The notes under the pieces are model-generated. The model was not told where the DNA came from, did not search any database, and was given only the letters and a program-made list of their open reading frames with translations. A stretch of DNA of 64,000 bases from Spartobacteria bacterium (GTDB taxonomy: Bacteria; Verrucomicrobiota; Verrucomicrobiia; Chthoniobacterales; UBA10450): positions 782,435 to 846,434 of the forward strand of contig PMTM01000006.1 of the NCBI GenBank assembly GCA_003167365.1, given 5' to 3'. The stretch's first letter is position 1, and each line of letters starts with the position of its first letter. The translations under genes and the position numbers were made by a program. Of this stretch, positions 44,255-53,790 are shown in pieces.

Positions 44255-47200
44255 TTATTTCTTAATTGGATCGGTTGGATGCGCATCTTGGACGTTCACG
44301 AGCTTGAAGAGGAAATCAAATAAGGCCTCGATACGGTCCGAAATTTCCCGTTCAAAGAAATCCTTACCTTTACAACCATAACCAAGTCTCCCACCAGCTT
44401 CAACAAGTGGGCCAGCGTCAGCCGCAAGACTCTGAGCGTTCCGGGTTCCCGCGCCGTAGTAGCCCGGTCCGTCGATGCCTGGCGGTCTCGCCTCATCCTG
44501 AAGACCAAGAGGATCAACGCGCAGCAAAGGCTCATTTCCAACATAGCCGTACAAGTTAATTCCGCCGCCTTCTCCAATCGGATCTCGGCTGATCCATCTG
44601 CCGAGAGTGGGGTTGTACGCACGGTACTTCGAGAGATTCATGCTGCTTGGCGCGTGAAAGTACTCTCCGGTGTAACCAAAGTCGACATTCATGTTGCCGC
44701 TAACGACAACTGAATTTCCCCAAGCATCATAATCGAACTGCGATTTCAACGCCCCGGTTGAATCAGTCACTTCGCGAATGCTCCCCAAGTGATCACGTGA
44801 ATAGTAATAATTTCCGGCATCACTGCCGCCGACACGTTGTTCGCCCTCGGCAAAGAAACGCTTCGTTACCGTACTGCCTGTGCTATCGCGCTCCTCGCAA
44901 ATCTGATTGCCGCACCAAACGAAGTTCTTCACCACCGTGGGGGGTGGCGGATACGGCTGTACCGTCACGCGTAACTGTTGCACATTGCTTCCACGCTGCG
45001 CCGCTTTGAATCCAAGGGTGAAGGTACCGCCGCTGGTATTAAACGTCTGCGAGATCACGCCATTGAACTGAACAAAAGCCGCTTGTGTTCCATACAGAGT
45101 ACTGACATTCCCGAAGCCGCTGCCATTGCTCACAATCCCGGAATCGGTTTGAAACGACCAGGTCGCATCCGATGGCCGATAGACATAGTTGCTCACCGGC
45201 GGACTCTCAAAACTGCCATTAGTGACCAAAGTGCCATTGAGCGTAATGTCATCAACAAAGACAGTGTTATCTCCCCCGGTTGGATTAAGCCCTTCTAAGG
45301 TCAGCGTGTATGTGCCGGTCAAGAGCAAGAAGGAAGCGGTATTGAAAGTCGCATAACTGCTCCCGGATGGCTGAATTGTCGCCGTTATCCCTGGCCCGAT
45401 TTCGGTTATTCTCACACGTCGATTTAATCCATCGTAAGCAAATTCCGTGCGATTGCCGCTGTCGAGGTAAGTGATCGCCACCAATCGATTGGCTGCGTCC
45501 CATTCGAAGGTCTGGTTCCCACCGTCATAGGTCATGTTACCGTTGGCATCATAGGTGATCGCCACTGGGTCCTGTGGATCGGTGTTGAGCGTCTCCGCAA
45601 CACTATCGAGCTGATTGAGAGCATTGGCGGTGTAGTTAAAGAACGTGCCGTTGGGTGCGTGTCCATGCGCCGGCGTATAAGTACTCGCACTCAGGCGATT
45701 CCCGGCATAATCGTAACCGTAATCGGATTGCAGATTGTCCTGCGCTCGCGAGACGTTGGTCAATTGCTTTGCATCATCGTAGGTGAAGGAAAGATCGGTT
45801 TCATCTGTGCCCAGCGTCTTGGTCCAGGATTGAATCTGCCCTTCCGGATCATACGAGTAATCATGCTGCGAGAGGTTGACCAAGCCGCTCGTCAGATGCT
45901 GCAAGGTTTGTAATCGGCGATCGCCGCTGTTGTCGTAATAGTGATAGTTCGCGGTCTGCCCGTTTGGATAAGTAAGGGAGTGTAAACGAGGTGTCACGTC
46001 GGATTCATACAGGCGGGTGAAAGTACCCAGCGCATTTGTAGTCGTATAGAGCCGGCCCAGCGAATCATAGACCACACTCGCGGTCGTCCCGTTAATATCC
46101 TGAGTGAGCGCGCGGCCCAGTTCATCGTAGGTGTACGTGATAGTGTCATTACTTAGCGGACCATCGACTTGATAAAGCTGGTTGGCACCCCGTATCGGAG
46201 GCGAATTATAATGATAATTGGTTGTCCCAGTACCGTCCGCCATGGACAAGACGCGATTATAATTTAGATCGTAAGTGTAGCTGACCGTCGGCGTCGAGAT
46301 CAGCGCATTCGTATAGCTGACTTGCTGGAGATCGTCGTCGCCGAAGTATTGATAATTCGTGGTTTGCCCAAGTGCGTCGGTCATCGATTTCAACCGGCTC
46401 GTTGTATTCTCGTATGCGTAGGTAGTGGCCGAACTGTCCGCGAACACCTTCGAATAAACGCGGCTCTGCAAATCGCGATTGAAGGTGGTGACGTTGCCAT
46501 TGGGATCGGTGATTCCAACCAGCGAACCGCAAGTGCACCAATTATAGAGCGTTGTTTGCCCGAGCGGATCGATCATCGAATCCATTTGCCGGTTGCCGTT
46601 GTAATGTCGGTAAGTCCAGCGATCGAGCCGATCCTTGCTCCCAGTCAAATCAAGCGTCATCACGCTGGTTACATTATCCGTGTATTGAAACTGCTGGTTT
46701 GTGCCATCGGGATACGTGATTTGCGTTGGTCGATCCAGATTATCGTAATCCGTCGTGACGGTGTAATTGTCGGGACTGTTTGTGACCGTGTGCACGCGCT
46801 TCGCGTTGTCGTAGGCGAAGGTAGTTGTGGCGTGTGAGGTACCAAATGTCGGACTCGTGATCGAAATAAGGTATCCGTCCGTGTCGCCGTCGCTATTCTG
46901 GTCGCGGTCATATGCGTAAGTTGTAACTTCACTCTTCGGATTCGTAACGGTCAGAACTTGGCCTTGAGAATTGTAATGGTATGTCGTGATTTGACCGGCG
47001 GCATCGGTCACGGTCTTTGGTCTATGTGGCGGCTCCGAATCTGGATCGTACGCATAACTGGCGATCGCATCAGTGCCTTGATGGACGGTCAACAAGTCGA
47101 TGTTGTTTGTGTCGTAGGAATAGGTTCTTACGCGAACGCGCGGATCGATTTCCTGCGTTACATTTCCAGCACTATTGTACGAGTACTGCCAAAGCTTTGC

Positions 47201-48997
47201 TGAACTGTCGTCCAAGATGCGCGCCACCTTAATTGGATTGGCACTCGGACCGGCATGGGCAAAATCGGGCTGATTATCGTATGCGTACCAAACACGGTTC
47301 TCCAAAGGCGCCTTTTCACTGGAGGCAATTCCGGAAACAGAACCATCGGAGTTGAAGAGCCAGTGAATGATCCTTGCCTTGGTATAATCGTAAACACCAC
47401 ACACCGGCGGATACATTAATATAGCCTTCTTGTCCCAATAGAATGTATTGCCGACATCAAGACGGTCGTTGGTAAATCCGTTCGGTACTGTGTTTGACGA
47501 ATCGGCCGCACTAATTCCGGGGGCATTGTCGCGATATTCCACTCTCTCTTTACCGCCCAACGGATCGGTCATTTCTACCCAACGATTGGTTCCAGATTGG
47601 CCACTGCAAAAATGCGAGGTCCCGTATGGGGTCTGAAGCGAATCGATAAAATTGGTTCCGGTCGTGTAGGTGAACTGAGACTGGATTCCAATCTCGTCGG
47701 TAATCTTCTTTAACTGACCGTCGGTATTGTATGAAAAACTGGCCGAACGTGAGCCGAACTGAGTCGGCTCGGTAACACCCACTATCCGCATTCCGTCATT
47801 TTCATCGTAGACCAGCGCCGTTTCGTAGCCGAGCGCATCTTCAATAGACTGGATCTGCGTGCTAAGCCCATTGTAGTGGACCGTCACCTTGTTTCCCACT
47901 GGATCGAATATCTCCGTCATGAAGATTTTGCGTGGACTTGAAGAGGTGTCGCTCTGTGCGTAAGCCGTAACGGACCCATCAGGAAAGCGCTTCTCGTACT
48001 TTATCGGATTCGAAGATACGCGGACCAGGACCGCATGGCTCTGTGGGTCCGCTGCATAGCTTCCCGATTCTTCGTCAAAGTTAGAATAAGATTCCACTCC
48101 GCCACTCGGAACGAAAACCTGAGCACTTGTCGAATCGTTTGGATTATCGGTCACATACGACAACCAATTAAAAGTCCATTGTGGGCCCAAGTTGGGATAA
48201 TCAACTGTCGTTGGCTGATCTCCCCTTTGATTGTAAGTGACAGTAAAATCGATGTTTGGTCCACGAGCGGGCGTATAACGAAAAGGCGTATCTTCGATGT
48301 TTAAACTCGCAAGCATTGAATGGGCGCTGTAGCGGGCCATGGGGGGCTTGTGGCAAGTTTGGCATTCATCACCGCCACTCTTTTGGTCGCAAGGCTTGAC
48401 GTAGGCATCGTTAGTCAAACAATCCCCCGCTAGGGTGATCTGCATGTATTGCGTTACGCCCTCTCCGAGCGGATGTGTGCAATCCACATTGTAGGCATAA
48501 TTAGTAGTGCCACTTAGGGACACATGACTGCCACTGGGTCCGCCTGACGCGGTTCGGAAAATGACTTGTCCCACACTGAAACCGCCGGATCCGCCATCGC
48601 ACGCGTAAGTCGTTCCAACAATCTGTATAGGCCCACCGTTCGGGTCGCCCCCAATGGACGCTTCCCCACCACTTACAATGATACCAAGGCCAAAGCCTTC
48701 CTCCAACGAGTTACCGTTCTGCGCAGCATACGTAACGAGATATTCCCCATCCGGCAGACAACCGACCACGTTAACATTTCTATCGAGCACCATGCTGCCA
48801 TCCAACGGACCAGCCGTTACCGTCGCCTGACCGTAAGTAAGTGACGAGAGCGTCAACAGAATTACTGCCGATAAAATGATCCTACGTACAAGGCCGGGCG
48901 CTGGGCAAAATCGCTCGCATTTCCCATCTAAAACCAGTTGAAATCTAAAGATGCAATCTTGGGCGAGTGAAAAGCAAAGCGGGGCAGTATTCTTCAT
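44255..48997 (-). CDS. RHS/YD-repeat protein with short variable C-terminus
   Basis: A protein of 1580 aa. A hydrophobic export segment lies at ~38-56 (RIILSAVILLTLSSLTYGQ). The N-terminal part is beta-rich with a CQTCHKPPMARYSAHS cysteine/histidine cluster. Many YD repeats follow (YDNLDRPTQITYPDG, YDANGNMTYDGGN). Around residue 1210-1370 an all-beta domain resembling a carbohydrate-binding module interrupts the repeats. The RHS core ends with the signature GRWISRDPIGEGGGINLYGY and DPLGL, then an ~80-residue tip with no recognised toxin fold. RHS proteins build a hollow shell that encapsulates a C-terminal toxin. No T6SS genes are in view; the leader suggests Sec export. Confidence 0.93.
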   Translation of the reverse strand: MKNTAPLCFSLAQDCIFRFQLVLDGKCERFCPAPGLVRRIILSAVILLTLSSLTYGQATVTAGPLDGSMVLDRNVNVVGCLPDGEYLVTYAAQNGNSLEEGFGLGIIVSGGEASIGGDPNGGPIQIVGTTYACDGGSGGFSVGQVIFRTASGGPSGSHVSLSGTTNYAYNVDCTHPLGEGVTQYMQITLAGDCLTNDAYVKPCDQKSGGDECQTCHKPPMARYSAHSMLASLNIEDTPFRYTPARGPNIDFTVTYNQRGDQPTTVDYPNLGPQWTFNWLSYVTDNPNDSTSAQVFVPSGGVESYSNFDEESGSYAADPQSHAVLVRVSSNPIKYEKRFPDGSVTAYAQSDTSSSPRKIFMTEIFDPVGNKVTVHYNGLSTQIQSIEDALGYETALVYDENDGMRIVGVTEPTQFGSRSASFSYNTDGQLKKITDEIGIQSQFTYTTGTNFIDSLQTPYGTSHFCSGQSGTNRWVEMTDPLGGKERVEYRDNAPGISAADSSNTVPNGFTNDRLDVGNTFYWDKKAILMYPPVCGVYDYTKARIIHWLFNSDGSVSGIASSEKAPLENRVWYAYDNQPDFAHAGPSANPIKVARILDDSSAKLWQYSYNSAGNVTQEIDPRVRVRTYSYDTNNIDLLTVHQGTDAIASYAYDPDSEPPHRPKTVTDAAGQITTYHYNSQGQVLTVTNPKSEVTTYAYDRDQNSDGDTDGYLISITSPTFGTSHATTTFAYDNAKRVHTVTNSPDNYTVTTDYDNLDRPTQITYPDGTNQQFQYTDNVTSVMTLDLTGSKDRLDRWTYRHYNGNRQMDSMIDPLGQTTLYNWCTCGSLVGITDPNGNVTTFNRDLQSRVYSKVFADSSATTYAYENTTSRLKSMTDALGQTTNYQYFGDDDLQQVSYTNALISTPTVSYTYDLNYNRVLSMADGTGTTNYHYNSPPIRGANQLYQVDGPLSNDTITYTYDELGRALTQDINGTTASVVYDSLGRLYTTTNALGTFTRLYESDVTPRLHSLTYPNGQTANYHYYDNSGDRRLQTLQHLTSGLVNLSQHDYSYDPEGQIQSWTKTLGTDETDLSFTYDDAKQLTNVSRAQDNLQSDYGYDYAGNRLSASTYTPAHGHAPNGTFFNYTANALNQLDSVAETLNTDPQDPVAITYDANGNMTYDGGNQTFEWDAANRLVAITYLDSGNRTEFAYDGLNRRVRITEIGPGITATIQPSGSSYATFNTASFLLLTGTYTLTLEGLNPTGGDNTVFVDDITLNGTLVTNGSFESPPVSNYVYRPSDATWSFQTDSGIVSNGSGFGNVSTLYGTQAAFVQFNGVISQTFNTSGGTFTLGFKAAQRGSNVQQLRVTVQPYPPPPTVVKNFVWCGNQICEERDSTGSTVTKRFFAEGEQRVGGSDAGNYYYSRDHLGSIREVTDSTGALKSQFDYDAWGNSVVVSGNMNVDFGYTGEYFHAPSSMNLSKYRAYNPTLGRWISRDPIGEGGGINLYGYVGNEPLLRVDPLGLQDEARPPGIDGPGYYGAGTRNAQSLAADAGPLVEAGGRLGYGCKGKDFFEREISDRIEALFDFLFKLVNVQDAHPTDPIKK

Positions 48998-49188
48998 GAT
49001 GTGGCGGGTTGAATGTCATGGGGGTAAGTTCCGAGACGCATTGGAGGGATGGGGGTGCGCGGAGTAAATCAAAGGCGCGCGATGAGTGTCAAAACTATTT
49101 TCATCAAATGTTTTGGTGGACCACGCCGAAACTTAGAGTGGGCCATATTACCGAAGGTTTTCTAGAAAAAGTACGTCAGGCATTACGC

Positions 49189-49318
49189 ACAAGTATTCAG
49201 TGATCAGTATTTTGAGTTACGATGGAAGAAATAGTTCCGAAATTTTGGCCGAGAGAAATTGACGAACGACCGGCCTTTCTCCCTCGTTCGAGTTCCGCGC
49301 GTCGCGTACGCGCGCGAG
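49189..49318. repeat. ~130-bp imperfect direct repeat, copy B
   Basis: Partner of 43063-43196, same orientation. It lies in the 485-bp gap 48998-49482, about 190 bp upstream of the RHS start. Nothing else is recognisable in this gap: a 64-codon plus-strand frame at 49009-49203 has no family features. Confidence 0.62.
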
Positions 49319-49482
49319 GAAAGCCGAGACAAAACAGACATTTCAACCATCAGAAACTATTCTACGAATTCCCGAATGTAGTTACGAAGTAGCCCGTGCA
49401 ACTTCGCAGACATCGGAGTAGATCTCGACACCGCCGCCGCAACGATGCCGGACTAACTCAGCGAGCCGAAGTTCGGAGTCGA

Positions 49483-50475
49483 TTACTCAGCGCTGTCTAT
49501 CATGCGCTCACGTTTAAGTTTAACTTCCGCGAACCTGCGGTCCCTCTCTTGCCGCCACCCGCCCCAAATTTCCGGATCACGCTTTTCTGAGATCGTCATT
49601 ATTCGCTCCCAAAGCGCGGCACTGTAATCGTGAAGCTTCATTATTTGATCATGAATGCCAATGACTCTGCGCTCCTCCTCGTCGGTCCAAAGTTCTGCGT
49701 CGTGAGGCGTCCTGAGCGCTGTCAACCGCGCGGACAGCTTCTCCTCTTTTTCTTCAAGAAGCTTTTCCTCAACTTCGAGATCGAGCAGCGAGCCATCGCC
49801 GCTAGGCACATCAGGTTTCTGATACTCCGCGAGGAGGTCGGCTGCTTCCTTTTCTGCCCAGTCCAGTTGCCGACCGCGTTCCAAAGCTCGACCTGGGAAC
49901 CGCGCCGCCTCTTTGTCACGCAGCTCGATCACTTTCTCTGCCTCCCTTGCCTGCGCTTCAGAATTGTACGTCTCCTCAATAACGTCGTCGCGTTGAGCTG
50001 CAGTTCGCATTCGTTTAAAAAAGATCCACACGCACGCTAAAGCCACGTACCACGGGAGCATTGTTGCCGCGAGCGGGTTGGCGGAATACCACCAATAGGC
50101 GAGGCAGAGAGGGACTAGCGCGTCAAAGGGAAAATCCAGCCGTTCAATTACCTTCCGGATAGCACCGAGTTTCAATGCGCAGCGTTCGATCAAGGAAACG
50201 AAGCCAACCCCCACAACCAGGCATATTCCCGCTGCGATCCAGTTTCCATCGGCATCGGGAATCGAAACTGCGAGCGTTACGAACATGAGTCCGTACCAGA
50301 CAAGAACTAGCGACAAGCCTAATCGAGCACGCCATATTCGAACCCGCTCAAAATCTTGGGATTGCGCTCGGGATTGCTCAAGCAGGTGGCGGCTTCGCTC
50401 TAGCGTGCGTTCACACCGCGCCAAGAGCTCCGTATCTCCGTCGTGTTCGTCCGAAATATCTTCATCCTCGGACAT
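49483..50475 (-). CDS. membrane/coiled-coil protein, unknown function
   Basis: A protein of 330 aa. An acidic N-terminus is followed by a short coiled coil (LARCERTLERSRHLLEQSRAQ), three to four membrane helices between ~55 and 155, and a long charged coiled coil with repeated Glu/Lys (LLDLEVEEKLLEEKEEKLSA). No family recognised. A structural or sensor role at the inner membrane is possible. It stands 12 bp from the small gene at 50488-50679 on the same strand and is probably co-transcribed with it. Confidence 0.65.
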   Translation of the reverse strand: MSEDEDISDEHDGDTELLARCERTLERSRHLLEQSRAQSQDFERVRIWRARLGLSLVLVWYGLMFVTLAVSIPDADGNWIAAGICLVVGVGFVSLIERCALKLGAIRKVIERLDFPFDALVPLCLAYWWYSANPLAATMLPWYVALACVWIFFKRMRTAAQRDDVIEETYNSEAQAREAEKVIELRDKEAARFPGRALERGRQLDWAEKEAADLLAEYQKPDVPSGDGSLLDLEVEEKLLEEKEEKLSARLTALRTPHDAELWTDEEERRVIGIHDQIMKLHDYSAALWERIMTISEKRDPEIWGGWRQERDRRFAEVKLKRERMIDSAE

Positions 50476-50487
50476 GCGATCATCTGT

Positions 50488-50679
50488 TCAGCGTAGCAGC
50501 GAGCTAAGCTGATTGCCGCTTCCGACCAGACCACCAGTTGCATTGTAGGTTTTGTCCTGCCTGGGGTCGTACGATCCTAAGACCTTCCCGTTGCTGTTCG
50601 TCAGGATCTTCTTTTCACCGGAATCCTTGATGAACCCGATAACTTTTCCGCGCGCGTCTGTGAGTTTTTGTTCGGCCAT
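50488..50679 (-). CDS. small protein with beta-hairpin repeats
   Basis: About 63 aa from the ATG at 50679 (MAEQKLTDARGK). Three short repeats of the type GKVIGFIKDSG, GKVLGSYDP and GGLVGSGN give a YD-like beta pattern. Palindromic operator 1 (50686-50703) lies just before its start codon, so it is probably repressed by the divergent XRE protein. Function unknown; it may be a small structural or antitoxin-like protein. Confidence 0.62.
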   Translation of the reverse strand: MAEQKLTDARGKVIGFIKDSGEKKILTNSNGKVLGSYDPRQDKTYNATGGLVGSGNQLSSLLR

Positions 50680-50685
50680 CCGTTC

Positions 50686-50814
50686 TGCTCCGTTATCGGA
50701 GCAAAATAACATTTGGATCGATCGCCGTCAATCTGGGAGCGCTCGAACGATTGCTCCGCTATCGGAGCAATCACTCTAAAAAATCCGATACGGTCTTGCT
50801 CCGACGCTGGAGCA
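50686..50814. promoter_or_regulatory. three palindromic operators in a divergent promoter region
   Basis: Site 1 tgctccg-ttat-cggagca (50686-50703) and site 2 ttgctccg-ctat-cggagcaa (50751-50770) are perfect palindromes. Site 3 tgctcc-gacgct-ggagca (50797-50814) is a weaker copy that touches the ATG of the XRE gene. The sites lie between divergent genes and are the expected binding sites of that regulator. Confidence 0.68.
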
Positions 50815-51062
50815 TGAATTCTCAAAATGTCGCGGGAGCCCAGGTTCGGAAAATTCGTTATGAGCATGGGCTTACTCAAGACACGCTGGCAGCGCGATGC
50901 GGCGCTCTGGGATGGGACGTTAGCCGCTCAACACTCTCAAAAGTAGAGGCCCAACTTCGATGCGTGACCGACCGTGAATTATGGTATCTGGCGCGCGCTT
51001 TACGCGTGTCGTTGGAATCATTATACCCGCCACGAATGCGTTTTCCCCAGAAGCGCAGATAG
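50814..51062 (+). CDS. XRE-family helix-turn-helix regulator
   Basis: 82 aa from the ATG at 50814 (MNSQNVAGAQVRKIRYEHGL). The HTH covers residues ~8-65: AGAQVRKIRYEHGLTQDTLAARC, then SRSTLSKVEAQLR as recognition helix and LWYLARALRVSLESLYP. The three tgctccg palindromes upstream, one at the start codon, suggest autoregulation and control of the divergent small gene. Likely a local regulator of the 49.5-50.7 kb pair. Confidence 0.88.
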   Translation: MNSQNVAGAQVRKIRYEHGLTQDTLAARCGALGWDVSRSTLSKVEAQLRCVTDRELWYLARALRVSLESLYPPRMRFPQKRR

Positions 51063-51175
51063 GGATTTGTCCATATTAGTCTCCAAGGTTAAACAGGCAT
51101 CGCCAACGCCGTAGTCACTCCTCAACTTTTCATCTATTGTGAAGTCCAAGATCGGAAGAGGATTTTCTCCGCAAT

Positions 51176-52516
51176 TCATGCTCCTGATCGATGTGCCGCT
51201 GGGCCGGAAGGCTTAACCTTTTTTGACGACTGTTTCTTTCCGCCATCGCGTGGGGGAATAATTCTGTTACCTGCGGGCGAGACCGGAGAAGCAGGCTGGA
51301 GATTCTTTCCCGCTTTGTCGACGAGCCGATCGATCATGTCCGGCATCATCCGCTCCGAAAAACCGGCAATGAAAGACCATACCAGCCACTTGGCTAATTC
51401 GGCTGGAAAGAAAAGGACATAAGGCCACGAACCGGCGAAAGATGTGTCAGGAAACAAAAGACCGTTCAGCAACTTCCCTCCAAAGAGCAATGAAAGCAGT
51501 ATTGCGAAGGTAAGGCCGGTAACTGGAGCGAGTCTGATAGACTCCGAATAGCGTAATGCCACTACGCTTCGGCCAATTTCATTATTTTCTGGAACAGCCT
51601 CGATCCGCAACAACGCGCTAATAAATGACCCAACCGCCCCCGCGATCGCCGCTAAGCTGAGCAAGGTCAGCATCACAAGAGTATTGTATATCGTCGTCGG
51701 CTTTTTTCCGTAAAAGAGATAACTCGTAAGCCACTGACTAAGCGAAAATGATGCTCCTGCTAGTTGCGTTGTCGGGGACGGAGAGACTGGAGCTGCCGTG
51801 CTCAGAATCGCGGCACGGCAGACGAAAAAGAAAATCACAACCGTGAGCGGCAGCACAATAACCTTAAAGCACGTTCGGCGGAGCTTTCTGATCAAGAAAT
51901 TGCGTGTCTCCTCAATATGATATTCAAGGAGTGTCAGTTTCCGAACCTCGTTAGCTAGCTGAATGTAGTCGGCACGTAACAGCTCGAGGTGACGCGTCGG
52001 ATTTTTGTCGCGATCACAGCCTTCGAGTGATTTGTAGATTGGCGAAGCGGTATATGCGTTATAGACCTCAGCACTTACCCGCGTCCGATAATCGTCGCGT
52101 GTTCCTGGGAGCGATGCTGTCAAAGCATCAGCAGGAAGAAGTTGCGCCAGCAACAGGTTGAGATTGTGAACGTAGTCGCCCATCTCGTCTCGCTGAAACT
52201 GTGTATCATTTTGATCTAGCTTCCACTCGATCATTTTCTGCAAGGATTCAAACTCTCGAACGAGCGCATCGACGTAATCATTGTTTTGTTTCTTTTTAGC
52301 CTCGGCTGGCACTACTGCATTGAAGAGGCCAACTATCCGAAGGAATTTTTCATGCGGAAGTCCGTCTAACGCATCGCGTGAAATTCGCCGTCTGCTTGAC
52401 TGCTGTTCAGCATTCGAATGTCGTCTTTTGAATAGTGGCCAGATCCTCATAAGCTCAATGCCACGAGAAATGGCTGTGACGCCTAGTTGATTTCTGGGAT
52501 AGAAACGAGCGCTCAT
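51176..52516 (-). CDS. multi-pass membrane protein, unknown function
   Basis: A protein of 446 aa. A soluble helical N-terminal part (~1-210) precedes four membrane helices (VIVLPLTVVIFFFVC, LVMLTLLSLAAIAGAVGSFI, LTFAILLSLLFGGKLL, PYVLFFPAELAKWLVWSF). A conserved-looking FIAGFSERMMPDMIDRLVD follows, then a basic low-complexity tail. The FIAGFSER..PD segment recurs in other bacterial membrane proteins, but I cannot name the family. It lies downstream of the DUF2235 hydrolase on the same strand (164 bp), and could be its membrane partner. Confidence 0.72.
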   Translation of the reverse strand: MSARFYPRNQLGVTAISRGIELMRIWPLFKRRHSNAEQQSSRRRISRDALDGLPHEKFLRIVGLFNAVVPAEAKKKQNNDYVDALVREFESLQKMIEWKLDQNDTQFQRDEMGDYVHNLNLLLAQLLPADALTASLPGTRDDYRTRVSAEVYNAYTASPIYKSLEGCDRDKNPTRHLELLRADYIQLANEVRKLTLLEYHIEETRNFLIRKLRRTCFKVIVLPLTVVIFFFVCRAAILSTAAPVSPSPTTQLAGASFSLSQWLTSYLFYGKKPTTIYNTLVMLTLLSLAAIAGAVGSFISALLRIEAVPENNEIGRSVVALRYSESIRLAPVTGLTFAILLSLLFGGKLLNGLLFPDTSFAGSWPYVLFFPAELAKWLVWSFIAGFSERMMPDMIDRLVDKAGKNLQPASPVSPAGNRIIPPRDGGKKQSSKKVKPSGPAAHRSGA

Positions 52517-52680
52517 GGTTGATTTGAGAGCGACAAAGAAGCGGTGTCGCAGACGTGATAAAGCGCTTGCGCTCTGGAAGGGAATCTACTCGTTGGGGGT
52601 CGAGCACGGTCTCTTTTTATTAGTTCCTTCGGAACAACACAATAACAAAATTCGTATCCGCGGAGAAGAGCGCCTCGACC

Positions 52681-53790
52681 TTAATTTTCGATTTGGAATG
52701 TTGCCCGAAGGGTATTCTCGTCATGGGGAATATTGATCGGCCGATACTCACTGTTCTGCTTTAGACGCTCCAAAACGGAGTGATGGACTGAGACGAACGG
52801 CTTTCCTGCATTGCGCATTACATCTCGTGGTTGATCAAACGCTCCGATAAGCCATCGCCAATGCCATTTATGATCGTCCCAACTATAGTGCTTCATCGGC
52901 AGTAGCTCTCCGGCCCACCAACCCCCATGAAGTGATCGGTGTAGCTTCCCATTCGGGTTTGGAGCCTCTCCAACTTGGCGCAATTCCCGATCAAGAGCTG
53001 CGTCATCGATGTCTAAGTCGCAATTCTTCGCCTCCCGCATCATCCATTCAAATGCAACCTTTGCTAAGCCGGCTTCCGCTGGAATGTAGCCACCACCAAC
53101 ATCAGAATGCACTCCTGGAAACCAAACATTCTTCACGTCCTGCGCGCCCACTGGTGACATCAGATTCTGTCTGAAGGTCGAGCGTCTCTCATCGATCGAC
53201 ACCGCATGTCGCACATGCGTTACTTCCGGGTTATGCGCAGTGTGAGGAAAGCTGCGGAAGTTATTGATCACACCAACCGAGCTGACTGTGTCCCAGACAC
53301 CGATAAAATGAACGGGACAAGGCCTTGCGAGGGTCGCCTTAAACTCCGCACAGGTTTGTCCGCCCGGGCTCGATATTCCAAAATCGCTTTGCCAGTAATT
53401 TAGAGCATAAGGCAACAGACATTCCGTAGCGGGATGAAGGAGGCCGATCGAGTAAAGCGATGCTGCGAGAGCCCGAGCGGTATAGGCCCCTCGGCTAAAT
53501 CCGAAGAGGAATACCTTGTCGCCCGATTCATAATTGGCGATCAGGAATTTGTAAGCGTCTGAGATATTATCGAAGAGACCGTCTCCAGTGATCAGTCCAT
53601 TTAACATCGAGAGTCGTTTGCCGATTTTCGTCTTTTCCCACGGCTCGGGCATGGTACCGACACCGGGGTCATAGTAAGTCAGCTGCGCCGAATGCCGGCG
53701 TGCAACTTTGTAGGTACGGATAACGTTGGTGTGATAACCGTCGAACTGGTTATTAGTTCCGTCACAGCAAAGAATGAGGTTCTTTGGCAT
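52681..53790 (-). CDS. DUF2235 (Tle1-like) alpha/beta hydrolase
   Basis: A protein of 369 aa. It starts with LILCCDGTNNQFDGYHTNV, the DUF2235 hallmark. The nucleophile elbow is FLFGFSRGAYTARALA (GxSxG), the acid is likely in HFIGVWDTVSSVG and the His in WFPGVHSDVGGGY. The catalytic triad therefore appears complete. The family includes Tle1 phospholipase effectors of type VI secretion, but also free-standing enzymes. No VgrG, PAAR or secretion genes are visible here, and no lipoprotein-type immunity gene is obvious, so its role stays open. Confidence 0.9.
   Translation of the reverse strand: MPKNLILCCDGTNNQFDGYHTNVIRTYKVARRHSAQLTYYDPGVGTMPEPWEKTKIGKRLSMLNGLITGDGLFDNISDAYKFLIANYESGDKVFLFGFSRGAYTARALAASLYSIGLLHPATECLLPYALNYWQSDFGISSPGGQTCAEFKATLARPCPVHFIGVWDTVSSVGVINNFRSFPHTAHNPEVTHVRHAVSIDERRSTFRQNLMSPVGAQDVKNVWFPGVHSDVGGGYIPAEAGLAKVAFEWMMREAKNCDLDIDDAALDRELRQVGEAPNPNGKLHRSLHGGWWAGELLPMKHYSWDDHKWHWRWLIGAFDQPRDVMRNAGKPFVSVHHSVLERLKQNSEYRPINIPHDENTLRATFQIEN

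Noticed and set aside
52681..53790. DUF2235 gene as evidence of a type VI secretion locus
   Set aside because: No VgrG, Hcp, PAAR, Tss or immunity gene is in the window, and DUF2235 proteins also occur without T6SS.
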